Origin: an uncultured Muribaculaceae bacterium
GTDB taxonomy: Bacteria; Bacteroidota; Bacteroidia; Bacteroidales; Muribaculaceae
NCBI GenBank assembly: GCA_910577465.1
Contig: CAJTMM010000012.1
Coordinates: 23,579 to 73,971, forward strand
Direction: 5' to 3'
DNA: 50,393 nucleotides
Shown: positions 24,886 to 34,799 of the stretch, in pieces
Layout: every line of letters starts with the position of its first letter
How positions within the stretch are numbered: the first letter of the stretch is position 1
Position numbers and translations under genes: made by a program
The notes under the pieces: model-generated
What the model saw: the letters and a program-made list of their open reading frames with translations, nothing else
Told to the model about the DNA's origin: nothing
Databases searched by the model: none

Positions 24886-27800
24886 ATGCTCTCCATCTAC
24901 AAGGCATCGGCAGGTTCCGGCAAGACATTCACACTCGCCTACGAGTATATCAAACTGCTCCTCGGTTACAAAGATGAAACCGACGGCACATATCACCTGC
25001 ATAAACACGGACGCGACCGCCACCGCTTCATACTCGCCGTAACATTCACCAACAAGGCAACCGACGAGATGAAACGCCGTATAATCCATGAGCTCGCCGT
25101 ACTCGGAGACATGGAACCGCAATGGACCGAACCGAGTCCATATCTCGACCGTCTCACACACGAATTCCGATGCTCTCCGCAGGATTTGAGCCGCGCAGCC
25201 GCCACCGCATTACGCCAGCTGCTGTTCGACTTCAACTTCTTTCAGGTCAGCACCATCGACTCATTTTTCCAGATAATACTGCGCACATTCGCACGCGAAG
25301 CCGAACTAACCGGCAACTATGAGGTCGACCTCGACAATGAACGGGCAATAGGATTCGGCGTACGCGAGCTATTCGACTCTCTGCGCACCAACACCGACAG
25401 CACCGACACCCGACGTGCCGTACAGTGGATTACCGACTACCTGCTGCGACGCCTGTCCGAAGGTAAAGCCGTATCGCTGTTCAACCGTTCCTCACACATA
25501 CACTCCGAGTTTCTGAGATTCATCGCCGGGATAAGCAACGACATGTTCACCATACACTATCAGGAGATGATGGACTATCTGTCGAAGCCCGAACGCCTTA
25601 TTGAATTTTCGCGGCAGCTCTCCACCCGCATCGACACCGTCACCGCGCACACACGCACCTCCTGCACCGAAGCGCTGCGCACCATTGACTCCCGCGCATA
25701 CATCGACGGCAAGAAACGAAAAATATCATCATACCTTCTGGCACAGCTATCCGACGTCGCCACCACTGGCGAGGATAAATCCACCCGCACAACTGCGGCA
25801 TCCGTACTTCAGGATATCACCAAAGCCTATACAAAACCACTTAAGGAATACCTCGACTCATCGCCCGATTCCGGACTTGAGGACTCCATCACCGAAGCAT
25901 GCCGTGCCATTGTCGAAAGCAAAGACGAACTGAAACTGCTGCGCAACACCCGCAAAAACCTGTTTGTGCTCGGCATATTGGAAAAAGTCTACCAATACAT
26001 CGACAGCTACCGCGCCGACAACAATACCATCCTGCTATCCGACACCAACGGACTCCTACGCGACATCATAGGCGACGACGACACCCCGTTCATATACGAA
26101 CGCGTGGGCGTATGGCTCCACCACTTCCTCATCGACGAATTTCAGGATACATCACGCCTGCAATGGGAAAACCTGCGTCCGCTACTGCATGAAGGTCAGG
26201 CATCGGACCACGACAGCCTTATAATAGGCGACGAGAAACAGTGCATCTACCGATTCCGTTTCTCCGACCCCACCCTTCTGCAAAGTCAGGTCCACAGCGA
26301 TTTCCCCGCCAACGCACAGACCAAAGGCAACGATTCCGCCGGCAACACCAACTGGCGCAGCTCTGCCGACGTAGTGCGTTTCAACAACGCTCTCTTCTCG
26401 CACCTCGCCCACGCCACCGGTTTTACCGACATATACGGCAACGTGTGCCAAAACGTATCACCCAAACATGCCACGCACCGTGGATACGTGGAACTATGCG
26501 GCATCGATACACCCGGCGACGCTCTGTTCGAGAAAGCCGCTATGGACAATATGCTCGCCGCCATACGCCGCCAGCTCGCATCCGGTTACCGCCCATGCGA
26601 CATAGCCATACTTACGCGCTTCAACAAGGAGGCATCGCGGATTATCGAATACCTAATGCGCGAAATCTCGCAGGACACATCACTCCGGAATCTGCGCATA
26701 ATATCCGACGACGCCATGCTGCTGGCATCGTCACCCGCCGTACGTCTCATCATAAGCGTACTCCGGCACATATCCACCCTCGACACAGCCCGCGACGAAA
26801 CGCCCGACGCACCGCATCACAGCAAACGTATGCGCGAGCTAAGCGGCATGCTCAACCGGTATGAATATGCCATGAGCCGATGCAACGACCCTGAAGCCGC
26901 GCTCAAATCGGCATTGAGCCATACCGACGAAGCATTGGACATAGCCGACAGCATCGGCGATATGGACTGCTTCAATCTGCCATCGATAGTCGAACGCATC
27001 ATCGGCCGATACATATCATCCGACACAGCCGCAGCTCAGAATATGTATATCTCGGCTTTTCAGGACGTCATAGCCGACTTCTGCACCTATGGTCCCTGCG
27101 ACGTACAGTCCTTCCTGAAATGGTGGGATGAGACAGGACGTCGGTCCAAAATTTCCGCACCGTTCGACGAGCGCGCCATACGCGTCATGTCCATACATAA
27201 ATCCAAAGGACTTGAATTCAAATGCGTGCACATACCCATGGTGAGATGGAACATGGTATCATTCGGCGGCTATGAATGGTTCATGACACAAGGCTGTATC
27301 GAAGGGGTCGACGAGGAAGTCGTCCCCCCTATGTTACCGTATATTCCTGAGAAATATATGGCAAACACCCCATTTGCGCCCCAATACGGCACACGTTGCG
27401 GAGAGATGCTGCTCGATGAACTCAACGTACTGTACGTGGCGTTCACCCGCGCCATCGACGAGCTTATCGTGTGCTACGACTCCACAGCCAAGGATTCCGA
27501 CAGCTATCCGGTAAGCGCCATGCTGGCACAGACACTGCCGCAACTCGATGGTGGCGACACCTCATCTGAAGAACTGCCCACCGACGATGGCGAGAATATA
27601 ACTGTCACCCGTACCACTTTCGGCACACAAACACAGGCATGTTCCGAGAAAAGCAAATCACGCACGGCTCTCGATCCGGAAACCATGATACCTATGTGCG
27701 GATACTACGCGCTGGACCGCGACGACCTGTGGCAAAACACCAAGGTGGATTCGCTTCGTGATTTCTCTCACGCACGCGAACGCGGCATTGTACTGCACGA

Positions 27801-28197
27801 CGTACTGGCACGTGTACGCCACATATCCCACCTGCCACGCGCCATAAAGGAAAGTGTACGGGCGGGCGAACTGCCAGAGGATGAAAGCGCCGATGTGGAA
27901 TCATATCTTCAGGAGCAGCTGATGCGCCGTGACGTAAAGCCATGGTTTGAAGGATACCGGAGGGTGCTGTGTGAACGTCCCATGACCCTGCACGACGGTA
28001 GTGTATGCCGCCCAGACCGTGTAGTGTGGAACGCCGATGGCGGTATCGATGTCATAGACTACAAGTTCGGAGCGGAACACCCGAAGCAGTATGCGCGTCA
28101 GGTCAGAGGATATATGGAAGCTCTTGAAGCGATGGGACACGATAATGTCCGGGGCTACCTATGGTATGTCGATTCGGGTATGATACATCCCGTATAA
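24886..28197 (+). CDS. AddA/RecB-like UvrD helicase with C-terminal nuclease
   Basis: 1103 residues. Superfamily 1 helicase motifs: Walker A ASAGSGKTFTLAYEY near residue 8, motif Ia VTFTNKATDEMKRRI, motif II IDEFQDTSRLQW, motif III IGDEKQCIYRFR, VMSIHKSKGLEFK and motif VI LYVAFTRAIDEL. A C-terminal PD-(D/E)XK nuclease region has RPDRVVW, then VIDYKFG and a Gln/Tyr-rich end (QYARQVRGYMEAL). Such enzymes resect double-strand breaks. In Bacteroides an AddB-like nuclease partner often follows; here the next gene is folK on the other strand, so the partner must be elsewhere. Confidence 0.93.
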   Translation: MLSIYKASAGSGKTFTLAYEYIKLLLGYKDETDGTYHLHKHGRDRHRFILAVTFTNKATDEMKRRIIHELAVLGDMEPQWTEPSPYLDRLTHEFRCSPQDLSRAAATALRQLLFDFNFFQVSTIDSFFQIILRTFAREAELTGNYEVDLDNERAIGFGVRELFDSLRTNTDSTDTRRAVQWITDYLLRRLSEGKAVSLFNRSSHIHSEFLRFIAGISNDMFTIHYQEMMDYLSKPERLIEFSRQLSTRIDTVTAHTRTSCTEALRTIDSRAYIDGKKRKISSYLLAQLSDVATTGEDKSTRTTAASVLQDITKAYTKPLKEYLDSSPDSGLEDSITEACRAIVESKDELKLLRNTRKNLFVLGILEKVYQYIDSYRADNNTILLSDTNGLLRDIIGDDDTPFIYERVGVWLHHFLIDEFQDTSRLQWENLRPLLHEGQASDHDSLIIGDEKQCIYRFRFSDPTLLQSQVHSDFPANAQTKGNDSAGNTNWRSSADVVRFNNALFSHLAHATGFTDIYGNVCQNVSPKHATHRGYVELCGIDTPGDALFEKAAMDNMLAAIRRQLASGYRPCDIAILTRFNKEASRIIEYLMREISQDTSLRNLRIISDDAMLLASSPAVRLIISVLRHISTLDTARDETPDAPHHSKRMRELSGMLNRYEYAMSRCNDPEAALKSALSHTDEALDIADSIGDMDCFNLPSIVERIIGRYISSDTAAAQNMYISAFQDVIADFCTYGPCDVQSFLKWWDETGRRSKISAPFDERAIRVMSIHKSKGLEFKCVHIPMVRWNMVSFGGYEWFMTQGCIEGVDEEVVPPMLPYIPEKYMANTPFAPQYGTRCGEMLLDELNVLYVAFTRAIDELIVCYDSTAKDSDSYPVSAMLAQTLPQLDGGDTSSEELPTDDGENITVTRTTFGTQTQACSEKSKSRTALDPETMIPMCGYYALDRDDLWQNTKVDSLRDFSHARERGIVLHDVLARVRHISHLPRAIKESVRAGELPEDESADVESYLQEQLMRRDVKPWFEGYRRVLCERPMTLHDGSVCRPDRVVWNADGGIDVIDYKFGAEHPKQYARQVRGYMEALEAMGHDNVRGYLWYVDSGMIHPV

Positions 28198-28235
28198 ACC
28201 GCCAATGGCACCCCCGCATCGTCTCCACATAATAT

Positions 28236-28715
28236 TCAACCCGGATCCGGTATTTCCGACATCATTTGCGCCGGAGTCATCCCTGTAACCGGATGCCGCC
28301 AGTCACCCCATAGCTGCATCATAGGCACCAGCACGAACGGTCGGAGATGCATGCGCGGGTGCGGCAATGTCAGCTCCTCCGTATCCACCGTAACATCATC
28401 CACCGCTATGAGGTCAATATCAATACGGCGGTCGGCATATCCCCCGTCATCGGTCCGGTGCGGCGAAGCATCTATGTCATGTTGCAACCGCTGCAACAAC
28501 CGGTGCAGCTCCATCACAGGCATATCACCGCACTCCACCACCATTCCCACATTAAGGAACGGATGCGGGCTGTCATATCCCCACGGCTCGCTGTAATACG
28601 CATCCGATACCGCTGCATTCCCGTTCAGGGCACGTTCAATGGCAGCGACCGCCTGCCCCACGAGGGCATGGCGGTCGCCTATGTTTGAACCTATATTGAT
28701 GTAAGCTTTAGCCAT
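28236..28715 (-). CDS. folK: 2-amino-4-hydroxy-6-hydroxymethyldihydropteridine pyrophosphokinase
   Basis: 159 residues, the usual HPPK length. It transfers pyrophosphate from ATP to the pterin in folate synthesis. Motifs: INIGSNIGDR at 6-15, YYSEPWGYDS, RRIDIDLIAVDD (the magnesium-binding acidic pair) and LPHPRMHLRPFVLVP. It follows the helicase in convergent orientation. Together with thyA and folA it makes folate a theme of the window, but folK is not in their operon. Confidence 0.94.
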   Translation of the reverse strand: MAKAYINIGSNIGDRHALVGQAVAAIERALNGNAAVSDAYYSEPWGYDSPHPFLNVGMVVECGDMPVMELHRLLQRLQHDIDASPHRTDDGGYADRRIDIDLIAVDDVTVDTEELTLPHPRMHLRPFVLVPMMQLWGDWRHPVTGMTPAQMMSEIPDPG

Positions 28716-28733
28716 AAACGGCGTTTAGCGTTA

Positions 28734-31580
28734 TCAAAGTGTTTTCTTTACTTCCACTTCTTCGAAGCATTCTATGATGTCACCTTCATGGATGTCGTTG
28801 TAACCGGCGATATTCAGACCGCAGTCATAGCCCGAAACCACCTCTTTCACATCATCCTTGAAGCGCTTGAGCGAGCCGAGGTCACCTGTATAGCGCACTA
28901 TGCCTTCGCGTATGAGACGCACCTTGCATGAACGCTTTATGCGACCCTCGCGCACGATACATCCGGCAACGGTACCCACCTTCGATATGCGGTATGTCTG
29001 CAATACCTCGGCAGTACCGGTAACCTCCTCCTTGAGTTCGGGTGCGAGCATGCCTTCCATAGCATCCTTCACCTCCTCGATAGCCTGGTAGATTACGGAA
29101 TAGAGACGTATTTCCACACCATCACGTTCGGCGGCACGACGGGCGGCAAGCGACGGACGCACCTGGAAACCGATGATGATGGCATCGGACGCGGCGGCAA
29201 GTGTAACATCGCTTTCGGAAATCTCACCCACTGCCTTATGAAGCACATTGATTTGAATCTCTTCGGTAGACAACTTGATAAGCGAATCCGACAATGCCTC
29301 GATGGAACCGTCAACGTCGCCCTTCACTATGATGTTAAGCTCTTGGAAGTTGCCTATGGCACGGCGACGGCCTATATCGTCAAGCGTGAGAATCTTCTTG
29401 GTACGCAAGCCCAATTCGCGCTGCAACTGCTCGCGCTTGGTAGCTATCTCGCGTGCTTCCTGTTCGGAATCCATCACATTGAATGTATCGCCTGCGGTAG
29501 GAGCGCCGTTCAAGCCCAGAATCAAAGCAGGAGCAGCGGGGCCGGCCTCCTTGATACGCTGGTTGCGTTCGTTGAACATAGCCTTGACCTTACCGTAATG
29601 GGTACCGGCGAGTATGATGTCACCTACACGGAGTGTACCGTTCTGCACAAGCACCGTAGCCACATAACCGCGACCCTTGTCGAGCGACGATTCTATGATG
29701 GAACCCGTAGCCTTACGGTCCGGATTTGCCTTCAGTTCAAGCATTTCGGCTTCGAGAAGCACCTTCTCCATAAGTTCCTCGACACCGATACCTTTCTTTG
29801 CCGAGATATCCTGTGACTGGTACTTACCGCCCCACTCTTCCACGAGATAGTTCATCGCGGCGAGTTCCTCCTTGATTTTGTCGGGGTTGGCGGCGGGCTT
29901 ATCAATCTTATTGATGGCGAATACTATAGGCACACCGGCTGCCGATGCGTGGTTTATAGCCTCCACAGTCTGGGGCATCACATTATCGTCAGCGGCAACG
30001 ATGATGATACACAAGTCGGTAACCTTGGCTCCACGGGCACGCATGGCGGTAAACGCCTCGTGACCCGGAGTATCGAGGAAGGTGATGCGGCGGCCATCGG
30101 CAAGCTTCACATTGTAAGCACCGATATGCTGGGTTATACCACCGGCCTCACCGGCTATCACATTTGCGCTGCGTATGTAGTCGAGAAGCGAAGTCTTACC
30201 GTGGTCCACATGACCCATCACGGTAACGATGGGCGAACGTGCCACCAGTTCATCCTCCGAATCCTCATCCTGGGCTATGGCTTCCACCACCTCGGCAGAT
30301 ACATATTCGGTACGGAACCCGAACTCTTCGGCAACGATATTGATGGTCTCGGCATCGAGTCGTTGGTTTATCGACACCATCACACCGATGCTCATACATG
30401 TGGCTATGACATTATTGATAGGCACATCCATCATCGATGCAAGGTCATTGGCGGTCACGAATTCGGTAAGTTTAAGCACCTTGCTTTCGGCAGCTTCCAT
30501 TTCGTGCGCTTCGCGTTCGCGCGATGCTATGGCTTCGCGCTTCTCCTTACGCCATTTCGCACCCTTCTTCTGTCCCTTGTCTTTGTTGGTAAGGCGGGCA
30601 AGGGTTTCCTTGACCTGCTTCTGCACGTCCTCTTCACTCACTTCGTTGTGCAACGGACGGCGGTCACGGTTCTTGCCTGCACCACCCTGCGGTTGATGAC
30701 GGTCCGAACGCTGTTGGTTGCCGCCGCCACCCTGCTGGGAGCTCTTCTCGATATCTATTTTTTCTTTTCCGCCTATGCGTTTACGCTTCTTGCGGTCGCC
30801 GGCTGCACCTTGTGCGTTGGCACCTTGCGCATTCTTATCTTTGGCTATACGCTCGTTGCGTTTCTCCTCTTTGGTTTTCTTTTTCGGACGAGTCGATTGG
30901 TTTATCGCCGAGAGGTCTATTTTTCCTACTACGTTAATATTCAATCCTCCCTGCTTCACCGTAGTGGGAATGAAATTATCATCGGCGGCAGGCTGCGGAT
31001 TGGGGGTCACCACGGCATCCACCACCGGCTGCTTTTCTACGGCGGGCTGCACAGGCTTCACATCTTGCTTCTCCACGTTTTTCACTACAGGCTTTTCCTC
31101 CACTGCCTTCACCGGTTCGGCTACCGGGGTCTCAACCTTGGGAGCTTCCACTTCAGGCTTGGGTTCCTCCTTCACCTTCACAGGTTCAGCCGCCGGTTTG
31201 GGGGCTTCTACTTTCTTTTCAGGCTCAGGCTGTTTCACCGGTTCCGGTTGGGGAGCGGGAGTAGGATTGAGGTCTATCTTGCCCACAACCTTCGGACCTG
31301 GAGCCGATGGCATCTCTATTTTTATTTCTTCCGGTTGGGGAGCGGGTGCCGGTTTCACCTTCTCTTTCTCCTTCATGCGCTCGGTAGATATAAGGTCCGA
31401 CTTGCTCTTGAGGTCGCGGTCGGGCTTATACTCCTGCATCAGGAGATTGTAGGCGTCATCATCGATGCGGGTGTTAGGATTGTCATCGATGGTGATTCCT
31501 TTTTTCTGCAAGAACTCCACTACCGTGGTTATGGACACGTTGAAGTCTTTTGCTGCTTTGCTTATTTTCGTTCTCGCCAT
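28734..31580 (-). CDS. infB: Translation initiation factor IF-2
   Basis: 948 residues. This GTPase places initiator tRNA on the ribosome. The N-terminal IF2_N helix-turn module (KISKAAKDFNVSITTVVEFL) is followed by a long Pro/Glu/Lys-rich disordered region (about 70-230) and a basic Gln/Arg/Gly-rich stretch. The G domain has GHVDHGKTSLLDYI (about 453-466), DTPGHEAF and NKIDKP, followed by domains II-IV ending with the fMet-tRNA-binding C-terminus. It is the last gene of rimP-nusA-infB, a conserved bacterial order. Confidence 0.97.
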   Translation of the reverse strand: MARTKISKAAKDFNVSITTVVEFLQKKGITIDDNPNTRIDDDAYNLLMQEYKPDRDLKSKSDLISTERMKEKEKVKPAPAPQPEEIKIEMPSAPGPKVVGKIDLNPTPAPQPEPVKQPEPEKKVEAPKPAAEPVKVKEEPKPEVEAPKVETPVAEPVKAVEEKPVVKNVEKQDVKPVQPAVEKQPVVDAVVTPNPQPAADDNFIPTTVKQGGLNINVVGKIDLSAINQSTRPKKKTKEEKRNERIAKDKNAQGANAQGAAGDRKKRKRIGGKEKIDIEKSSQQGGGGNQQRSDRHQPQGGAGKNRDRRPLHNEVSEEDVQKQVKETLARLTNKDKGQKKGAKWRKEKREAIASREREAHEMEAAESKVLKLTEFVTANDLASMMDVPINNVIATCMSIGVMVSINQRLDAETINIVAEEFGFRTEYVSAEVVEAIAQDEDSEDELVARSPIVTVMGHVDHGKTSLLDYIRSANVIAGEAGGITQHIGAYNVKLADGRRITFLDTPGHEAFTAMRARGAKVTDLCIIIVAADDNVMPQTVEAINHASAAGVPIVFAINKIDKPAANPDKIKEELAAMNYLVEEWGGKYQSQDISAKKGIGVEELMEKVLLEAEMLELKANPDRKATGSIIESSLDKGRGYVATVLVQNGTLRVGDIILAGTHYGKVKAMFNERNQRIKEAGPAAPALILGLNGAPTAGDTFNVMDSEQEAREIATKREQLQRELGLRTKKILTLDDIGRRRAIGNFQELNIIVKGDVDGSIEALSDSLIKLSTEEIQINVLHKAVGEISESDVTLAAASDAIIIGFQVRPSLAARRAAERDGVEIRLYSVIYQAIEEVKDAMEGMLAPELKEEVTGTAEVLQTYRISKVGTVAGCIVREGRIKRSCKVRLIREGIVRYTGDLGSLKRFKDDVKEVVSGYDCGLNIAGYNDIHEGDIIECFEEVEVKKTL

Positions 31581-31647
31581 ATATTGATTTATTTCTTAAT
31601 TAAACATGAGAAGAGAGGTGCTCGCTGATTGCGGATACTTTCAGGAA

Positions 31648-32907
31648 TTACTCCTCTTCAAATTCCGCCTTCAGCACATTGATTACCTGATCCACGGTAT
31701 CCTCTTCAAGGTCAGCCTTGTCTATAAGTGTCTGACGCGGGGTCGACAATACGCTACGGGCGGTTACGCAACCCATATTCTTGAGTGCTTCTATAACCCA
31801 GGTATCGATTTCATCCTTGAATTCGTCAAGGTAGATATCCTCCTCGAAGGTTTCTTCTGTATCGCGGTACACATCTATCACATAGCCGGTAAGCATCGAC
31901 GCCAGCTTGATGTTGAGACCACCCTTACCGATGGCAAGCGATACCTCGTCGGGACGCAGGAACACTTCAGCCTTCTTCTCCTCCTCATCAAGACGGATAG
32001 AGGAAATCTTGGCAGGGCTCAACGCACGCTGTATGAACAGCGAGGGATTTGCCGTATAGTTGATTACGTCGATATTCTCATTGCGGAGCTCACGTACTAT
32101 ACCGTGGATACGCGAACCCTTAACGCCCACACATGCACCTACCGGATCAATGCGGTCGTCGTAGCTCTCCACAGCTATCTTGGCGCGTTCTCCCGGTATG
32201 CGTGCCACGGCGCGGATATTGATAAGACCGTCATGGATTTCCGGAACTTCAAGCTCGAAAAGTCTGCGCAGGAAGTTCTCGTTCGTACGGCTTACGGTGA
32301 TTTTAGGATTATTGTTCTTATTGTCCACATTCGCCACTACGGCACGCACAGTCTCACCCTTGCGGAAGAAATCGCCGGGGATAGACTCGCTCTTGGGCAG
32401 CAGCAGTTCATTCTTGTCATCATCGAGAAGCAAGGTTTCGCGCGACCATGTCTGGTACACTTCGCCCGACACCAATTCGCCTTCAAGCTCCTTAAACTTA
32501 TTATAGATAGCCTCTTTCTGCAAATCGAGGATTTTCGATTGCAATGTCTGACGCAGGTTCAGGATTGCGCGTCGGCCGAAATCGGCAAAAAATATCTCTT
32601 TCGTATGCTCTTCGCCTATCTCCACATCGGGGTCCTGGTCGGCACGGGCATCGCTTAGACTTATCTGCATATTGGGGTCGGTAACCTCTCCGTCGGGCAC
32701 CACCTCCAGATTCTGGAATATCTGCACGTCGCCCTTGTCAGGGTTCATAATCACATCGAGGTTCTCGTCGGTGCCAAACATCTTGGCGAGCACGTTGCGG
32801 AAAGATTCCTCCAAGACACTTATCATTGTGGTCTTGTCGATGTTTTTCAATTCCTTAAATTCGGCAAAACGCTCCACCATATTGGGAGCTTCTTCTTTCT
32901 TAGCCAT
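31648..32907 (-). CDS. nusA: Transcription termination/antitermination factor NusA
   Basis: 419 residues. N-terminal RNA-polymerase-binding domain (FKELKNIDKTTMISVLEESF), S1 domain, then KH domains with VGACVGVKGSRIHGIVREL and LAIGKGGLNIKLASMLTGY. The short acidic tail includes EEDIYLDEFKDEIDTW and a helix-hairpin region, without the extra acidic repeats of E. coli. NusA controls pausing and termination. It lies 18 bp after rimP and 67 bp before infB. Confidence 0.96.
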   Translation of the reverse strand: MAKKEEAPNMVERFAEFKELKNIDKTTMISVLEESFRNVLAKMFGTDENLDVIMNPDKGDVQIFQNLEVVPDGEVTDPNMQISLSDARADQDPDVEIGEEHTKEIFFADFGRRAILNLRQTLQSKILDLQKEAIYNKFKELEGELVSGEVYQTWSRETLLLDDDKNELLLPKSESIPGDFFRKGETVRAVVANVDNKNNNPKITVSRTNENFLRRLFELEVPEIHDGLINIRAVARIPGERAKIAVESYDDRIDPVGACVGVKGSRIHGIVRELRNENIDVINYTANPSLFIQRALSPAKISSIRLDEEEKKAEVFLRPDEVSLAIGKGGLNIKLASMLTGYVIDVYRDTEETFEEDIYLDEFKDEIDTWVIEALKNMGCVTARSVLSTPRQTLIDKADLEEDTVDQVINVLKAEFEEE

Positions 32908-32925
32908 AATGGGGTGTGATATGGG

Positions 32926-33399
32926 TTATTTGAAGTTTATTAAATATTTCACGTACTTGGTATCGGCGACTTGCATCACCATTGGGGTGTCCACGAGCAC
33001 CGGACGTTTCTTGCCAGGCTCCTTCACCTTTTCCTTGACAACGACGGTTATCTCCGATCCGTCGGCACTCACTTCCGACAGCACGCCTTGCAGTTTCTTG
33101 CCGGCGCGGGTCAGCACCTCCACCTCGTTGCCTATATTTTTCAGATACTGACGGTAGACGCGCAGCGGTGAGGTCAGCCCTGCCGAACCCACCTCAAGTT
33201 CATAGTCCTCCACATCGCGGTCCACTGCCGCTTCTATCTTGCGGGTAAGCATGGCACAGGTATCTATATCCACGCCCTCCATGCTGTCTATCTCCACAGT
33301 GATTGTATTGGCGGGAGTCACAGTCACATCCACCAGGAAGCAATCTGTCCCTTCAAGGGCCGCGTTCACCGTTTGTTCTATAATCTGTTTGTCTATCAT
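32926..33399 (-). CDS. rimP: Ribosome maturation factor RimP
   Basis: 157 residues from the ATG giving MIDKQIIEQTVNAAL; an in-frame ATG 60 bp further upstream extends into the promoter region and is less likely. Family motifs: FLVDVTVTPANTITVEIDS, GVDIDTCAMLTRKIEAAVDRD, YELEVGSAGLTSPL (the classic EVSSPGL-like block) and RAGKKLQG. RimP assists 30S assembly. First gene of the nusA-infB operon. Confidence 0.94.
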   Translation of the reverse strand: MIDKQIIEQTVNAALEGTDCFLVDVTVTPANTITVEIDSMEGVDIDTCAMLTRKIEAAVDRDVEDYELEVGSAGLTSPLRVYRQYLKNIGNEVEVLTRAGKKLQGVLSEVSADGSEITVVVKEKVKEPGKKRPVLVDTPMVMQVADTKYVKYLINFK

Positions 33400-33456
33400 C
33401 GTTGATACAAATAAAATGGAGGAAGCGTTTGCCCCCTCCGTGACTACGAATTGATG

Positions 33457-33487
33457 CAAAGGTACACATTATTTTCCACCCATGCAA
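33457..33487 (-). promoter_or_regulatory. Predicted promoter of rimP-nusA-infB
   Basis: Minus-strand TTG (33485-33487), a 20-bp spacer and TACCTTTG (33457-33464). The expected transcript starts about 50 nt before the chosen rimP ATG, which supports that start. Confidence 0.65.
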
Positions 33488-33577
33488 TCAAAACCATACT
33501 TTTGCTTGACTCCGGAAGTTCGCTTGAATGTAAATTAACAATTCATTAACTTACTTTATCTTATTTTAATCCAAATA

Positions 33578-34063
33578 CTACCCATTGCCTCCACCTCGCA
33601 ATGCCGATAGCTCCTTCAGTGCATCCATAAGCCTTTTGACCGCCGGCTCCGAGAGAAGTCCTGTCAACGCATCGGCGGCATCGGTGTACTCCGAGCGTTT
33701 CTGTGTGTTCTCCACCACACTTTTGGCCTCTATCAATGTAAGGCATATAGCCCCTATGGTGGTGAACACCGGCAACGCGGGCACATTCCATGCCATGGTC
33801 GAACGCAGCAGCATAGCCGCCATCACCACCATCGAATCTATCACACTCAGTGCAAGCAATGTTATGAAATAACGCGAAGCCTTATCCACAGTACGCCTGT
33901 AGCCCTTCGACGTACGCGTCTCCCCGCGCCGGCGCGCTTTCAGCATACCGCTGCGCAGGTCTATGAGCACAGCCACCAGCACGGCTGCATAATCCACTAT
34001 CATAAGCGCCACCACCCACAGCAGCATCTTCAATGTTTCAGGTGAGATTTCAGGTAAAATCAT
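33578..34063 (-). CDS. Phage holin-family-like membrane protein
   Basis: 161 residues from MILPEIS; an ATG 24 bp upstream would leave only a few bases of leader. Two or three transmembrane helices lie early (about 12-36) and mid-protein (about 68-115). Between them is the motif DLRSGMLKARRRGETRTSKGYRRTVDK, which resembles the Bacteroidales phage_holin_4-type proteins. A helical cytoplasmic tail ends ALRGGGNG. No other phage gene is near, so it is either a domesticated holin or a general membrane protein of that family. Confidence 0.7.
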   Translation of the reverse strand: MILPEISPETLKMLLWVVALMIVDYAAVLVAVLIDLRSGMLKARRRGETRTSKGYRRTVDKASRYFITLLALSVIDSMVVMAAMLLRSTMAWNVPALPVFTTIGAICLTLIEAKSVVENTQKRSEYTDAADALTGLLSEPAVKRLMDALKELSALRGGGNG

Positions 34064-34097
34064 AGTTATCTTGATATAAATTCGCACAATTATGGTG

Positions 34098-34105
34098 CAA
34101 ATTTA
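34098..34105 (-). promoter_or_regulatory. Predicted -7 box for the holin-like gene
   Basis: TAAATTTG on the minus strand, 34 bp before the chosen ATG. Confidence 0.45.
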
Positions 34106-34138
34106 CATCAGCCCTGAGCCCTTACCGTGCGAATTTGC

Positions 34139-34750
34139 CTATTTCGATGAAAATTCCATCAGACGGCTCAGATACTTGCCTATGATGTCAAACTCTATAT
34201 TGACACGCGTACCCGGCTCAAACGTATGGAAATTAGTATGTTCGTAGGTATATGGGATGATGGCAACGCGGAAACTGTCACGCTCCGAATCGCATACTGT
34301 CAGGCTGACTCCGTTCACGGTCACCGACCCTTTTTCCACAGTCACATAACCCTTTGCCGCCATCGATGGGTCCACATCATACCGGAACTTATAGTAACGG
34401 CTGCCGTCTACCTCCTCAACACTCTCGCATACCGCCGTACAGTCCACATGACCCTGCACTATATGACCGTCCAGACGGCCGTTCATCACCATCGAGCGCT
34501 CCAGATTCACCTCCGAGCCCTCGGTGAGCAGCCCCAGATTGCTGCGGTCAAGAGTCTCCTGTATGGCAGTCACAGTGTACGTATTGTCGTCGTGCAGCTC
34601 CACCACTGTAAGGCACACTCCGTTATGAGCCACCGACTGATCTATCTTAAGTTCATCGGCAAACGAGCACTTCACACGCAGATGGCGGTTACCGCCCTCA
34701 TCGGTCACGGCTACCACACGCGCCGACTCCTCTACTATTCCGGAAAACAT
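34139..34750 (-). CDS. ribE: Riboflavin synthase, alpha chain
   Basis: 203 residues from MFSGIVEE, the invariant start of the family; longer in-frame starts run into repeats upstream. It has two lumazine-binding halves: N-terminal MFSGIVEESARV, SVAHNGVCLTVV and NLERSM, then GHIVQGHVD, SVTVNGVSLTV and IPYTYEHTNF. It dismutates two 6,7-dimethyl-8-ribityllumazine molecules to riboflavin. No FMN riboswitch is seen in the leader; instead there is a 17-bp tandem duplication and a promoter box. Confidence 0.95.
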   Translation of the reverse strand: MFSGIVEESARVVAVTDEGGNRHLRVKCSFADELKIDQSVAHNGVCLTVVELHDDNTYTVTAIQETLDRSNLGLLTEGSEVNLERSMVMNGRLDGHIVQGHVDCTAVCESVEEVDGSRYYKFRYDVDPSMAAKGYVTVEKGSVTVNGVSLTVCDSERDSFRVAIIPYTYEHTNFHTFEPGTRVNIEFDIIGKYLSRLMEFSSK

Positions 34751-34765
34751 ACTATTCTTTCTTTT

Positions 34766-34799
34766 ATAATTCAGTAACGCATATAATTCAGTAACGCAA
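34766..34799. repeat. 17-bp tandem duplication upstream of ribE
   Basis: Two adjacent copies of ATAATTCAGTAACGCA(T/A) (34766-34782 and 34783-34799), identical at 16 of 17 positions, lie between the predicted ribE promoter box and the start codon, so they would be in the mRNA leader. Confidence 0.8.

Noticed and set aside
29949..31628. A 559-codon open frame antisense to infB
   Set aside because: It lies wholly against a well-supported IF-2 gene. Its Leu/Phe/His-rich composition is what the reverse of such a gene gives, and it has no recognisable domain.
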